Positions 8,573-17,947 are shown, counted from the stretch's first letter. The stretch is DNA of 64,000 bases from Solirubrobacter deserti (GCF_027587175.1 NZ_JAPCID010000033.1:1-64000), one strand, 5' to 3'. The notes: a model not told the origin generated them from the letters alone. Numbers and translations: made by a program.

Positions 8573-8576
<4 letters not shown>
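7839..8576 (-). CDS. ABC-2 type transporter permease (DrrB-like)
   Basis: The 245-residue protein is an ABC-2 type exporter permease. About six hydrophobic segments are visible, starting near residues 24-42 with PAFLLITIVQPLIWLLLFG. It also carries the family's extracellular YLDYLTPGIVVM region and the conserved FNPVDW near the end. It starts with ATG 8576, overlapping the ATPase stop in ATGA, so the two are translationally coupled. With the ATPase it should form an exporter of drugs, lipids or another hydrophobic compound, controlled by the divergent TetR-type regulator. Confidence 0.9.
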
Positions 8577-9340
<764 letters not shown>

Positions 9341-9379
9341 CTCGAACAGTGTTCTAGCCGAGTACGCTGGCTACGTCAA

Positions 9380-10018
9380 ATGGCCCTGACCCGGGAGAAG
9401 ATCGTCGACGCCGCGCTGGTCCTGCTCGAACGCGAAGGACTGCAGGGGATCTCCATGCGCAAGCTCGCCCAGGAGCTCGACGCCGGCGCGGCGACGCTCT
9501 ACTGGCACGTCGGCGACAAGGAGCGGCTGCTCGGCCTCATGCTCGACCGGATCGTCGGCGAGTCCAAGGTCGTCGACCCCGATCCCGAGAACTGGCAGGA
9601 GCAGGTCAAGCAGCTCGGCCGCAACGCCCGCGAGCTGCTAAAGAGCCGCCGCGGCGCCGCGCAGCTCTCGATGGGCCGCATTCCGACCGGCCCGAACTCG
9701 ATGCCGGTCCTGGAGCGCTACCTGGCCGTGCTCCACGCCGCCGCGCTGCCGGCGCAGGTGATCGCCTACGCGGCGGACATGTTCAGCCTCTACGTGGGCG
9801 CGTTCGCCTACGAGGAGTCGCTGGAGCAGCCCGTCGACAGCGAGCAGCTGGGCGCGTACTTCAGCTCGTTGCCGCCCGACGAGTTCCCGATCACGACCAG
9901 CCTCGCCGCCGAGCTCGTGGCCGGGGACGCCGACGAGCGCTTCGAGTGGGCGCTCGAGCTGCTCGTGCGCGGGCTGGAGTCGCTACGACGCGAGGCTGGC
10001 GACGAGCACGGGCTGTGA
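9380..10018 (+). CDS. TetR-family transcriptional regulator of the ABC exporter
   Basis: The 212-residue protein has the TetR DNA-binding domain at residues 1-50 (TREKIVDAALVLLEREGLQG, then MRKLAQELDAGAATLYWHV). A C-terminal ligand domain of the TetR_C type follows. The divergent orientation 39 bp from the ABC operon and the paired palindromes between them suggest local control of that exporter, probably by a substrate acting as inducer. Start ATG 9380 places the DNA-binding helix where it normally lies. The 3' end overlaps the anti-sigma gene by 36 bp. Confidence 0.9.
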   Translation: MALTREKIVDAALVLLEREGLQGISMRKLAQELDAGAATLYWHVGDKERLLGLMLDRIVGESKVVDPDPENWQEQVKQLGRNARELLKSRRGAAQLSMGRIPTGPNSMPVLERYLAVLHAAALPAQVIAYAADMFSLYVGAFAYEESLEQPVDSEQLGAYFSSLPPDEFPITTSLAAELVAGDADERFEWALELLVRGLESLRREAGDEHGL

Positions 10019-10690
10019 GGTCGGCGTCGTCGAGCCGCCCAGCGGCTCCTGATTGACGAGCACCGTCGCGACGCCCTCCATGTCGCCGGTCACCGACGCC
10101 GTCGCCGAGCCGTCGCGGCGCGGCGTGAACAGCGCCGACGTCGGCTCCGGGGCCCGGCCCGGACGCTGGATCCAGACCATGTAGACCTTGCCCGCCTCGG
10201 GCATCGGCAGCTTGTTGGCGACGATGATCGCGCCGTCCTCGGTGACGTCGAGCTCGGCGGACGCCTGCGGGAGCGTCGAGTCCATGTCGTAGCGGCGGCC
10301 GTCCGAGCCGCCGCCGAACAGGACTCCGCCCGCCACCACGCCGGCCAACAGGGCCGCGCACGCGAGCGCGACGGCCGGCATCGGCACCCGCCAGCTCCAG
10401 CGCCGGCGCGGGCGCTCCCGCTCGGGGCCGGGCGTGTCGCGGGCCCCCGCCAGCAGCTCCGCCTCGCGCTCGACCTCGGCCATGATCCGCGCCTTCAGCG
10501 CGGGCGGCGGCAGCACCGGTGGCCCCGACAGCGGCAGCGCCTGCGCCGCCACGCGCAGCTCCTCGGCCTCGGCGCGACAGGCCGCGCACGTGGCCAGGTG
10601 CTCCTCGAAGGCCGCGCGCTCGTCGTCCGGCAACGCGCCGAGCACGTACGCGCCCGTGGCGTCCTCCCAGCGCTCGTGATCGCCGTTCAT
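9983..10690 (-). CDS. Anti-sigma factor, RskA-like with zinc motif
   Basis: The 235-residue protein has a cytoplasmic anti-sigma domain with the ZAS motif His-x3-Cys-x2-Cys (HLATCAAC, about residues 29-36). One membrane helix follows near residue 100, then an extracytoplasmic RskA-like domain containing VYMVWIQRPG. It should bind and inhibit the sigma factor encoded just upstream, releasing it on an envelope signal, possibly by regulated proteolysis. Its ATG (10690) overlaps the sigma stop in ATGA. The start is confirmed by MNGDHERWEDATGAYVLGAL, the usual beginning of such proteins. Confidence 0.9.
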   Translation of the reverse strand: MNGDHERWEDATGAYVLGALPDDERAAFEEHLATCAACRAEAEELRVAAQALPLSGPPVLPPPALKARIMAEVEREAELLAGARDTPGPERERPRRRWSWRVPMPAVALACAALLAGVVAGGVLFGGGSDGRRYDMDSTLPQASAELDVTEDGAIIVANKLPMPEAGKVYMVWIQRPGRAPEPTSALFTPRRDGSATASVTGDMEGVATVLVNQEPLGGSTTPTSQPVLVASLAS

Positions 10691-11265
10691 GTCTCCACCG
10701 CCCCGTGCGAGAGTGCCTCGCGCATCTTCTTCAGACCGAGCCGCATCCGGCCCTTGACCGTGCCGACCGGCGAGTCCAGCAGCTCGGAGATCTCGACGTG
10801 CGTGTAGCCGCCGAAGTACGCCAGCTCGATGACCTTGAGCTGGTCGGACGGCAGGACGTCCATCGCGTTGCGGACGATCGCCGCCTCGTCCCGGCGCGCC
10901 ACGTCGTCCTCGACCTTGTCCGGGGCCTCCAGCCGCTCCGCCGCCGTCTCGTCGTCCGAGCGCCGCTTGGCGTGCACGGCGTTGCGGCGCAGCGCGTCGA
11001 TCGCGCGGTGATGGACGATCCCGAGGATCCACGAGCGCACCGAGCCCCGCACGCGGTCGTAATGCGCGCCCGAGCGCCACAGGTTCAGGAACGCCTCCTG
11101 CGTGACGTCCTCGGCCACCGCCCGCGCGCCGACCATCCGGTAGGCGAGTGAGTAGGCGGCTCCGGAGTGGCGTTCATAGAGGGCTTCGAACGCCCGCGCG
11201 TCACCCCGCGCCATCAGCGGGATGAGGTCTTCGTCGGCGAGCGCGCGAACGTCCATCACCACCAT
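10687..11265 (-). CDS. ECF sigma factor, SigK-like
   Basis: This 192-residue sigma factor has region 2 (AFEALYERHSGAAYSLAYRM, then DVTQEAFLNLWR) and region 4 (DQLKVIELAYFGGYTHVEIS, then GTVKGRMRLGLKKMRE). That pattern matches the SigK/ECF19-like group. It is coupled by a 4-bp overlap to an RskA-like anti-sigma gene, as in mycobacterial sigK-rskA. It probably directs RNA polymerase to envelope or redox stress genes. Two candidate starts exist, 11265 and ATG 11256 (fourth codon). Confidence 0.92.
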   Translation of the reverse strand: MVVMDVRALADEDLIPLMARGDARAFEALYERHSGAAYSLAYRMVGARAVAEDVTQEAFLNLWRSGAHYDRVRGSVRSWILGIVHHRAIDALRRNAVHAKRRSDDETAAERLEAPDKVEDDVARRDEAAIVRNAMDVLPSDQLKVIELAYFGGYTHVEISELLDSPVGTVKGRMRLGLKKMREALSHGAVET

Positions 11266-11289
11266 CTGCGCGCGAGCCGCCGTTTCGGA

Positions 11290-11667
11290 TCAGCGTCGGT
11301 CGGGCGTGAGCTCGTCGAAGACCTTCAGCGCCTCGCGACCCGCGTCGCGGAGCGTACGCGCCACGAGGTCGCGCGCGCCGCGCGCGGCGGCCCGGCGCTT
11401 GTGGCGCTTGCGCTGGGTGCGCAGCAGGACGAGCCCGACCGCCGCACCACCACCGACCACGACCGCGGCCGCCGGCCCGACCGCCGCGCGCGGCCAGTTG
11501 CGCGGGTCCTTGATCGCCTCCAGCTCCCACGCGTCCAGCTCGTCGGCGGCGAGCTCGACGATCGAGTCGAGCGTCGTCTCCAGGCGCGCCTGCAGATGGA
11601 TCGGCGGGTCGACGGGCGCGAGCGCGTCGCGCAGGCGGGCTTCGATGTCGGGGAAGGGGGTGCTCAC
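11290..11667 (-). CDS. Small single-pass membrane protein, possible anti-sigma partner
   Basis: The 125-residue protein starts with GTG 11667, one base after the stop of the upstream ECF sigma gene, so the two are co-translated. The N-terminal half is acidic and amphipathic. A membrane helix rich in Val, Gly and Ala lies at about residues 62-80, followed by a basic cluster (RTQRKRHKRR). The position suggests a partner or inhibitor of that sigma factor, but no His-Cys-Cys zinc motif is present and I do not recognise a family. Confidence 0.65.
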   Translation of the reverse strand: MSTPFPDIEARLRDALAPVDPPIHLQARLETTLDSIVELAADELDAWELEAIKDPRNWPRAAVGPAAAVVVGGGAAVGLVLLRTQRKRHKRRAAARGARDLVARTLRDAGREALKVFDELTPDRR

Positions 11668-11668
11668 G

Positions 11669-12217
11669 TCAATTCGGAGTGTCGCCGTTGGCGTCGGCCT
11701 GGACGATGTCCTCGAGCTGCCGGATGGCACGATGGATCAACACCTTGGTCGCGCCGTCGGTGCGGTCGAGCGCCCGCGCGATCTCGCGGTTGTCCATCCC
11801 GAGCGCGAAGCGCATGATCAGCGCCTCGCGCCGGTCGTCCGGCAGCTGCTGGACGCCGCGCAGGATGCGCGCCAGGTCGTCGCGGTCCTGCACCAGGCCC
11901 TCGGTCGTGTGCGGGGTGCTGATCGCGCCCGCGTCGTCGATGTTGGTCTGGGGCCGCCGGGAGCGGTCCCGGTAGTAGTTGGCCGCCAGGTTGTGGGCGA
12001 TGCGGATCAGCCACGGCCGCAGCGGCCGGCCCTTGGACTCCTGCTGGGCGCGCGCGAAGTGCCGGTAGGCCTGCAGGAACGTCTGCTCGGTCAGGTCCTC
12101 CGCGTCGTGGTGATTGCCCACGCGGTAGTACGCGTACGAGTACACGTCTTTCAGGTGCGCTTTGTAGAGCTCGCTGAAGTCGGCGTCGAGCTTGGCCTTG
12201 TCCGGTGCTGTGGCCAT
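11669..12217 (-). CDS. ECF sigma factor
   Basis: The 182-residue protein has sigma region 2 (ELYKAHLKDVYSYAYYRVGN, then EDLTEQTFLQAYRHF) and region 4 (LPDDRREALIMRFALGMDNR, then a helix-turn-helix containing DGATKVLIHRAIRQLE). A membrane protein gene follows immediately. It lies head to tail with the second sigma/anti-sigma operon at 9983-11265, so two independent extracytoplasmic signalling units sit within 2.3 kb. Regulated targets cannot be deduced. Confidence 0.9.
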   Translation of the reverse strand: MATAPDKAKLDADFSELYKAHLKDVYSYAYYRVGNHHDAEDLTEQTFLQAYRHFARAQQESKGRPLRPWLIRIAHNLAANYYRDRSRRPQTNIDDAGAISTPHTTEGLVQDRDDLARILRGVQQLPDDRREALIMRFALGMDNREIARALDRTDGATKVLIHRAIRQLEDIVQADANGDTPN

Positions 12218-12229
12218 CCGGCTTGGACA

Positions 12230-13894
12230 CTACGCCGCCTTCGCGCTCTGCGCCTTCTTCGCCTTCTTGGGAGCGGTCAGCGAGGCCTGCCAGCGGTCGG
12301 GCTCCACGTTGCCCTCGATCATGCCCGCGAGCGAGCGCAGCGCGGGCGCGTCGACGCCCGCCTCCTTGAGCCGGGCGGCGAGCAGCGGCACCGTGTTCAC
12401 GGCCTCGGCGGTCTGCCCGAGCGTCGCGTCGATCTCGGCCGCCGGGACGCCCTGGGCGAGCAGCTCGCCGGCGCGGCGGTTGCGGGAGCCCTCGGCGAGC
12501 ACGGTGGCGACCAGGTCGCCCGTGCCGGCGAGCCCGGCGAACGTGCTCGGGTGCGCGCCGGACGCGCGCGCGAACGCGTCGATCTCGGCGAACACCTTGC
12601 CCGCGGCGGAGCCGGCGGCGTTCGGCGTCGGCGCCGCGGCCGCGGCCAGCGCGGCGGCGTTCTTCGCGCAGCCCGCGAGCTCGACGCCGATCACGTCCGT
12701 GGTCTGCGTGACCTGCAGGCCGGCCGCGAACAGCGCGTCCGAGACCTGGCGGCTGAAGCTCGCGTCGTGCGCGGCGAGCACGAGGCTGGCGCCGCCGGCC
12801 AGCGCGTCGGCCGCGTGGCCCGGGCCGCCGAGGACGCCGACCGCCCACGAAGGCGTGCGCTCGGCGACGTAGCTGGAGGGCAGCGTGCCGAGCGGCGGGA
12901 CCAGGCCCTTGCTCAGGACCAGCACGCCCGCGCGCGGCGCGAGCTTGGGCGCGTGCGCGGCGACCGCCTGCGGCAGCTCGGCGGCGGGGACGGCGAACGC
13001 GACGAGGTCATGGCGCCCCAGCTCGAGGTCGGCGGCGCGCGTGGCGGTGATGCGCGCGGCGAGCTCGACGCCCGGGAGGTAGTTGGGGTTCTCGCGCGTG
13101 GCGTTGATGAGGTCGGCCTGGGCCTGCGTGCGGCAGCCGAGGTCGACGTCGATGCCCGCGCGGGCGAGCATGACCGCCATCGCGGTGCCCCAGGCGCCGC
13201 CGCCGATGACCGCGGCGCGCCGCAGCGGCGGCAGCCCGCCGAGCCACTCCCACTGCAGCATCACGTTGGGCCAGATGCGGTCGGTGACGGCCGCCGCGAG
13301 CGGACCGGTGGCAACCTCGACCTGTGGGAAGTTCAGCGGTGCGCCGATCCGCACCCGGACCTTGTGCGGGCGTACGCGGAAGCCCTTGCGGATCGCCTCG
13401 GTGCCCTTGATCGCGACGGGGACGACGGTCGCGCCGGTCTCCAGCGCGAGCCGGCCGACGCCGCGCTTGGGCTTGCCCAGCGCGCCGGGGCGGATGCGCG
13501 TGCCCTCGGGGAAGATCAGCACCGGGTCGCCGCGGCGCAGGATCGCCTTGGCGGTCTCGATCATGTCGGCGTCGGCTTCACCGCGCTTGACGGGGAACGC
13601 ACCGAGGCTGGACAGAAACCAGCCGAGCGCCTTGTTGGTGAACAGCTCCTGCTTGGCCACGTAGTAGACGGGGCGGCGGCTGCACAGGCCGACGATGAAC
13701 GGGTCGATGAACGAGCGGTGGTTGGAGACGAAGATCACCGGGCCCTCGGCCGGGATGTGCTCGCGCCCGATCCGGCTCAACCGCCAGTAGATGTGCGCGA
13801 ACGGCTGCAGCCAGGCGCGCATCAGCCAGTAGACGATGGGGTTGACGCCCTTGGTGCGGGCGCGGGCGTGCAAGCGTGTGTGATCCGTGGCCAT
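12230..13894 (-). CDS. Fused lysophosphatidic acid acyltransferase and glycerol-3-phosphate dehydrogenase (PlsC-GpsA)
   Basis: A single 554-residue chain joins two steps of phospholipid synthesis. Residues 20-215 are a PlsC-type acyltransferase with the catalytic NHRSFID (His59, Asp64) and FPEGTR (128-133). Residues 226-540 are an NAD(P)-dependent glycerol-3-phosphate dehydrogenase with GGGAWGTAMA at 231-240. It also has the GpsA features NPNYLPG, the lysine in ELAGCAKNAAALAAA and GLAGTGDLVAT. The C-terminus is an Ala/Lys tail. The dehydrogenase makes glycerol-3-phosphate and the acyltransferase acylates a later intermediate, so the fusion links precursor supply and use at the membrane. ATG 13894 is chosen because acyltransferase sequence begins about 15 residues after it; the longer upstream frame reads as noise and overlaps the next gene. 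Confidence 0.9.
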   Translation of the reverse strand: MATDHTRLHARARTKGVNPIVYWLMRAWLQPFAHIYWRLSRIGREHIPAEGPVIFVSNHRSFIDPFIVGLCSRRPVYYVAKQELFTNKALGWFLSSLGAFPVKRGEADADMIETAKAILRRGDPVLIFPEGTRIRPGALGKPKRGVGRLALETGATVVPVAIKGTEAIRKGFRVRPHKVRVRIGAPLNFPQVEVATGPLAAAVTDRIWPNVMLQWEWLGGLPPLRRAAVIGGGAWGTAMAVMLARAGIDVDLGCRTQAQADLINATRENPNYLPGVELAARITATRAADLELGRHDLVAFAVPAAELPQAVAAHAPKLAPRAGVLVLSKGLVPPLGTLPSSYVAERTPSWAVGVLGGPGHAADALAGGASLVLAAHDASFSRQVSDALFAAGLQVTQTTDVIGVELAGCAKNAAALAAAAAPTPNAAGSAAGKVFAEIDAFARASGAHPSTFAGLAGTGDLVATVLAEGSRNRRAGELLAQGVPAAEIDATLGQTAEAVNTVPLLAARLKEAGVDAPALRSLAGMIEGNVEPDRWQASLTAPKKAKKAQSAKAA

Positions 13895-13961
13895 GGGTTG
13901 GTTGCCGACCTCCTCGCCGCTTTCGTACACCGCGTGGCCCGCGCGCGTTACAGTCGGAGCC

Positions 13962-14492
13962 ATGGCCGTCGACCGCACCCGCACTCTCCGAGGCGCTCTC
14001 GCCGGCGCCGCCGCCGCGGCCGTCTGGGCCGCCCAGCAGCCGCTCGACCAGCGCGTGTTCGACTGCAAGTACGACGACGTCGAGCTGCTCGGGCGCTTCG
14101 TCACCAGCGGCCGCGCGGCGTACCCGATCGGGCTCGCGATGCACCTCGCCAACGGCGCGCTGTTCGGCGCCGCCTACGCGAACGCGGCGCGCGGGCTGCC
14201 GGTGCCCGGGCCGCTCCGTGGGCCGCTGGCGGGCCTGGCCGAGCACCTGGCGACCTGGCCGGGCACGGCCGCGCTGAACCGCGTGCACCCGGCCGGCGAG
14301 GAGTTCCCGCAGCTGTGGGGCTCCGGCCGCGCCTTCGCCCAGGCCACGTGGCGGCACCTGCTGTTCGGCGCCGTGCTGGGCGAGCTCGAGCGGCGCCTGA
14401 ACCCGCCCGAGGGCGAGCCGCAGCCGATCGACCCGGCCGCCGCGGCGTCCAACGGCCACGGCTCGGCCGAGTACGTCGTCTCGCTCAACTAG
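13962..14492 (+). CDS. Conserved-looking protein of unknown function
   Basis: The 176-residue protein starts at ATG 13962 with GGAG just upstream, 67 bp from the divergent PlsC-GpsA gene. Moderately hydrophobic helices are visible at about residues 10-24, 52-74 and 122-140, separated by Gly/Pro-rich turns, so it may be membrane-associated. The C-terminus is a hydrophilic Pro/Ala tail. Similar proteins are often uncharacterised neighbours of lipid genes; I do not recognise a named family. Confidence 0.7.
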   Translation: MAVDRTRTLRGALAGAAAAAVWAAQQPLDQRVFDCKYDDVELLGRFVTSGRAAYPIGLAMHLANGALFGAAYANAARGLPVPGPLRGPLAGLAEHLATWPGTAALNRVHPAGEEFPQLWGSGRAFAQATWRHLLFGAVLGELERRLNPPEGEPQPIDPAAAASNGHGSAEYVVSLN

Positions 14493-14552
14493 TGCAAGGC
14501 GAGCAGCCCTTCCGCCGCACCCCGATCGCGTCTTGACCCTCGGCGGGACCGC

Positions 14553-15446
14553 GTGAGCCGCGTGTTCATCACGGGCGCGTCCGGGTTCGCCGGCGCGTAC
14601 CTCGTCGCCGCGTGCGAGGCCGCCGGCGACACGGTCCTCCCCGCCCCGCGCTCCGCGCAGGCGAACCTCGCCGACCCGGCGGTCGCGCGGCGGCTGGTCG
14701 CCGAGGCGCGGCCCGACGTCGTCTACCACCTCGCCGCCCGCGCCCACGTGGGCGAGTCGTGGGCGGACCCGCTCGGCACGCTGGCCGACAACGTCGCGAT
14801 CACCGCCAACCTGATGGAAGCCGTCCGGCACGAGGCGCCCGAAGCGGTCGTGGTCTCGGTGGGGTCGGGCGAGGAGTACGGGCCGCCCGAGACCGTGCCG
14901 ACCACCGAGGACGCGCCGCTACGGCCCCAGAACCCCTACGCCGTCTCCAAGGCGAGCTCCGGCCTGGTCGCGCGCTTCTACGCCGACGCGCACGGCCTGC
15001 GCGTGATCCACGCGCGCGCCTTCAACCACTCCGGCCCCGGCCAGAAGACGCTCTACGCGATCGCGAACTTCGCCATGCAGATCGCGAAGGGCCTGGATGC
15101 GGGCGAGCCGTCGATCACGGTCGGCACCGGCAACCTGGACACCCGCCGGGACTACACCGACGTACGCGACATCGTCCGCGCCTACCGGTTGCTGGCCGAG
15201 CGCGGTGAGCCGGGCGTGTTCAACGTCTGCTCGGGCGTCAGCCGGAGCGCACGCGAGCTGATCGCGGCGCTGAGCGAGATCGCCGGCGTGCCGGTCGCGC
15301 CCGAGGTCGACCCGGCGAAGCTGCGCGCGCACGAGGTGATGGAGATCCGCGGCTCCCACGAGCGCCTGCGCGCCGCCACCGGCTGGGCGCCCGAGATCCC
15401 GCTCGAGCAGACCCTGCGCGACACGCTCGCGTCGTTCCGGGCCTAG
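14553..15446 (+). CDS. NAD-dependent epimerase/dehydratase (GDP-mannose 4,6-dehydratase-like)
   Basis: This 297-residue short-chain enzyme has the N-terminal TGASGFAGAYL glycine motif, the YHLAARAHVGESW region and a catalytic Ser/Tyr-Lys set (SVGSGEEYG and NPYAVSKAS). FNHSGPGQ and RRDYTDVRDIVRAY are typical of GDP-mannose 4,6-dehydratase and its reductase RMD. It probably modifies a nucleotide sugar for glycan synthesis. The start is GTG 14553, immediately before the nucleotide-binding strand. Its TAG overlaps the stop of the facing GGDEF-EAL gene in one CTAG. Confidence 0.87.
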   Translation: MSRVFITGASGFAGAYLVAACEAAGDTVLPAPRSAQANLADPAVARRLVAEARPDVVYHLAARAHVGESWADPLGTLADNVAITANLMEAVRHEAPEAVVVSVGSGEEYGPPETVPTTEDAPLRPQNPYAVSKASSGLVARFYADAHGLRVIHARAFNHSGPGQKTLYAIANFAMQIAKGLDAGEPSITVGTGNLDTRRDYTDVRDIVRAYRLLAERGEPGVFNVCSGVSRSARELIAALSEIAGVPVAPEVDPAKLRAHEVMEIRGSHERLRAATGWAPEIPLEQTLRDTLASFRA

Positions 15447-17713
15447 GAGGGCAGGCGGTCCAGTGCCGCCCCGAACTGCTGGGCGAGGACGCGGGCGCGG
15501 TCGACCTCGCGGGCCGTGAACGCCTGCCGGCGCACGCGGTAGATCTCCAGCAGCCCGACCGGCTGGTCGCTGCAGATGACGGGGACGAGCAGGACCGTGC
15601 CCAGGCCCAGCTCGGCCAGCTCGGCCAGCTCGGCCGGGTCGCCCGCCTCGTCGCCGACGACCACCTGGCCGGGGATCCGGTGCTCGAGCACGTAGCGGGT
15701 CGAGGGGAAGTCGTCGAGCGACCAGCGCTCGCCGACCTCGACGCGGTTCTTGGACACCAGCTCGATCTCGTCACCCTCGACGAGCAGCAGCGCGAGCTCG
15801 TCCGCGCCGAGCAGCGCCGCGGCGCGCACATTGGCCTCGCCGAGGTCGTGGACGGTCTCGGCCGCCGAGAGCTCGTCCGACAGCTCCGCGAGGCCGCGGG
15901 TGAAGGCGCCGGCGCCGCGTGGGTTCCCGGAGATCCGCAGCCCGCTGCGGATCTCGGACTCGGCCGCCGCCGTCGCCGCCGCGTCGGGCTGCGGCCACGC
16001 CGGCGCGGGGCGGCACAGGCCGTAGCCCTGCGCGTAGGTGACGTCCAGCGCGACCAGCGCGCGCAGGTCGTCGAGGTCCTCGACGCCCTCGGCGCAGATC
16101 GCCGCGCCCGTGGAGGACGCGAACCCGATCAGCGCCTCCAGCAGCGCCTGACGCGAGCCGTCGGCGTGCGCGCCGTGCACCAGGGTGCGGTCGAGCTTGA
16201 GGATCTCGGGCGCGATCCGGATCATCTGCTGCAGGCCCGCGTAGCCCGCACCGGCGTCGTCGAGCGCGATCCGGGCGCCGCGGGCGCGCAGGTCGGCCAG
16301 CGCCGCGTCCAACTCCCCCGCGGCCCCGAACACCTCGTGTTCGGTCAGCTCCACCACGATGCCCGTGAGGGTGGCCGGCAGGATGTCCTGGACCGGCGCG
16401 GAGAGCAGCGCGCGCGGTGACACGTTGAGCGCCAGGAACGCGCCGTCGGGGCGGTCCGGGAGCGCGAGCGCGGCGCGCATGGCCAGCGCCTCGAGCTCGT
16501 CCCCGAGGCCGACGCGGTGGGCCTGCGCGAACCACTCGTCCGGGCCGCGGCGCGGCTCGACGTTGATCCGCGTGAGCGCCTCGTAGCCGCCGGCGCGGCC
16601 CGTCGCGAGCTCGACCACCGGCTGGACCACGATCTCGATCGCCTCGACGCCCCGCTCGAGCAGCTCCGCGATCTCGTTGCGCTGCTCGGCCTCGGGCCGG
16701 ATCGCGCCGCGCTTGTAGCGGACGGTCTTCCCGCGCCCCGACCGCTTCGCCCAGTACAGCGCCGCGTCCGCGTTCTCCAGCAGCACGGGGGCCTCGGCCC
16801 CGTCGGCGGGAGCGGCGGCCACACCCGCGGACGCCGCCACCGGCCGGCCACGCACGGTCAGCTCGGCGAGCGCCGCCCGCGCGCGCTCGGCGCAGTCCTC
16901 GGCGGCCTCGACGTCGGCGCCCGGCAGGATCAGCGCGAACTCCTCGCCACCCATCCGTCCGACGACGTCGTCGGTGCGCACGACCGACCGCAGCCGCTCG
17001 GCGCAGGCCTTGAGCACCCGGTCGCCCTCCGCGTGCCCGAGCGTGTCGTTGATGACCTTGAAGTGGTCGAGATCGAGCAGGACGACCGCCACGGGGTCGC
17101 CGAAGTTCAGCGCCGCCTTCAGGCGCTCATGGCAGGCCCGGTGGTTGAGCAGCCCGGTCAGCCCGTCCCGCTGCACCTGGTCGCGCAGCGTCTCGCGCTG
17201 GCGCGCCGAGTCGTAGGCGAGCGCGGCCATCGTCGCGAAGCGCTCGACCAGCTCGACCTCGGCCGCGCTGAAGGAGCCGCTGCCCAAGGCGCGGTAGACG
17301 TTCAGCGCCCCGACCACGCGCTCGCGCGCGAGCAGCGGCACGCAGACGAATGCCTCCGGCTCGTCGTCCGTGCCGCCTACCACGCTGCACAGTGGCTCGT
17401 GCCCGGAGTTCGGCACGTTGCGCGTGCGCCGGTGCTCCACCACCCAGCCGGTCACCCCGGTCCCGAGCGGGATCGGGTCCGCGAGCGCCTCGTCGACCCA
17501 GTTGCCGACCGCGAACACCGGCCGCAGCACGCCGAGCGCCTCGTCGACCTCGTAGACCGTCAGGTCGTCGTAGCGCAGCAGCGCCTGCAGATGGTGCGCG
17601 ATCCGCCCCAGCGTCCCGTCCAGCGAATCCGCCGCCAGGATGCCGGAGGCCGCGTCGACCAGCGCCTCGAGCGCTGCTCCACGTTCGGTCTCGAGGGCGG
17701 CGGGCATGGTCAC
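15443..17713 (-). CDS. GAF-GGDEF-EAL-GAF cyclic-di-GMP signalling protein
   Basis: The 756-residue protein has an N-terminal GAF sensor (about 10-175). A GGDEF diguanylate cyclase domain follows (about 180-335), with intact GGEEF near residue 254 and DLDHFKVINDTLGH. The EAL phosphodiesterase domain (about 350-590) has YEALTR, VELTEHE, DDAGAGYAGLQ, LKLDRTLV and CAEGVED, so the main catalytic residues are present. A second GAF domain ends the protein (about 605-755). Both synthesis and hydrolysis of cyclic-di-GMP are possible; which dominates cannot be read. No membrane segment is seen, so it is likely cytoplasmic and ligand-regulated. The start may be codon 1 or 3. Confidence 0.93.
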   Translation of the reverse strand: MTMPAALETERGAALEALVDAASGILAADSLDGTLGRIAHHLQALLRYDDLTVYEVDEALGVLRPVFAVGNWVDEALADPIPLGTGVTGWVVEHRRTRNVPNSGHEPLCSVVGGTDDEPEAFVCVPLLARERVVGALNVYRALGSGSFSAAEVELVERFATMAALAYDSARQRETLRDQVQRDGLTGLLNHRACHERLKAALNFGDPVAVVLLDLDHFKVINDTLGHAEGDRVLKACAERLRSVVRTDDVVGRMGGEEFALILPGADVEAAEDCAERARAALAELTVRGRPVAASAGVAAAPADGAEAPVLLENADAALYWAKRSGRGKTVRYKRGAIRPEAEQRNEIAELLERGVEAIEIVVQPVVELATGRAGGYEALTRINVEPRRGPDEWFAQAHRVGLGDELEALAMRAALALPDRPDGAFLALNVSPRALLSAPVQDILPATLTGIVVELTEHEVFGAAGELDAALADLRARGARIALDDAGAGYAGLQQMIRIAPEILKLDRTLVHGAHADGSRQALLEALIGFASSTGAAICAEGVEDLDDLRALVALDVTYAQGYGLCRPAPAWPQPDAAATAAAESEIRSGLRISGNPRGAGAFTRGLAELSDELSAAETVHDLGEANVRAAALLGADELALLLVEGDEIELVSKNRVEVGERWSLDDFPSTRYVLEHRIPGQVVVGDEAGDPAELAELAELGLGTVLLVPVICSDQPVGLLEIYRVRRQAFTAREVDRARVLAQQFGAALDRLPS

Positions 17714-17770
17714 GAACCGTTAATCGGCCGGATCCGGGTCCGCCTTGACGGCCCTACACTGCTGTCCCCC

Positions 17771-17844
17771 GCCGGAGTAGCTCAGCTGGCCAGAGCAACC
17801 GCCTTGTAAGCGGTAGGTCACGGGTTCGAATCCCGTCTCCGGCT
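17771..17844 (+). tRNA. tRNA-Thr (UGU anticodon)
   Basis: A 74-nt cloverleaf is visible. The acceptor stem is GCCGGAG with CTCCGGC, the D-arm has AGCTCAGCTGG, the anticodon loop CTTGTAA sits between ACCGC and GCGGT (anticodon TGT), the T-arm is GGGTTCGAATCCC, and the discriminator is T. CCA is not encoded. Everything after it is accessory in character, so its 3' end is a likely integration site. Confidence 0.95.
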
Positions 17845-17927
17845 TTTGCAGATTTGGCTCTGTAGCTCGAATGTAGCGCCTTCCGTATCCAGTTCCCTGG
17901 ACGGCGAGCAGGGGTAAATCGGCTCTT

Positions 17928-17947
17928 GGTGACAATTGGGTGACAAT
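17928..17947 (+). repeat. Two direct repeats GGTGACAAT at 11-bp period
   Basis: GGTGACAAT occurs at 17928-17936 and again at 17939-17947, one helical turn apart, about 85 bp after the tRNA. Short direct repeats beside a tRNA attachment site can be recombinase arm-type sites; this role is inferred. Confidence 0.5.

Noticed and set aside
11222-14536. 1104-codon plus-strand frame
   Set aside because: It lies antisense to the sigma factor and PlsC-GpsA genes, which have clear family motifs; long antisense frames are expected at this GC content.
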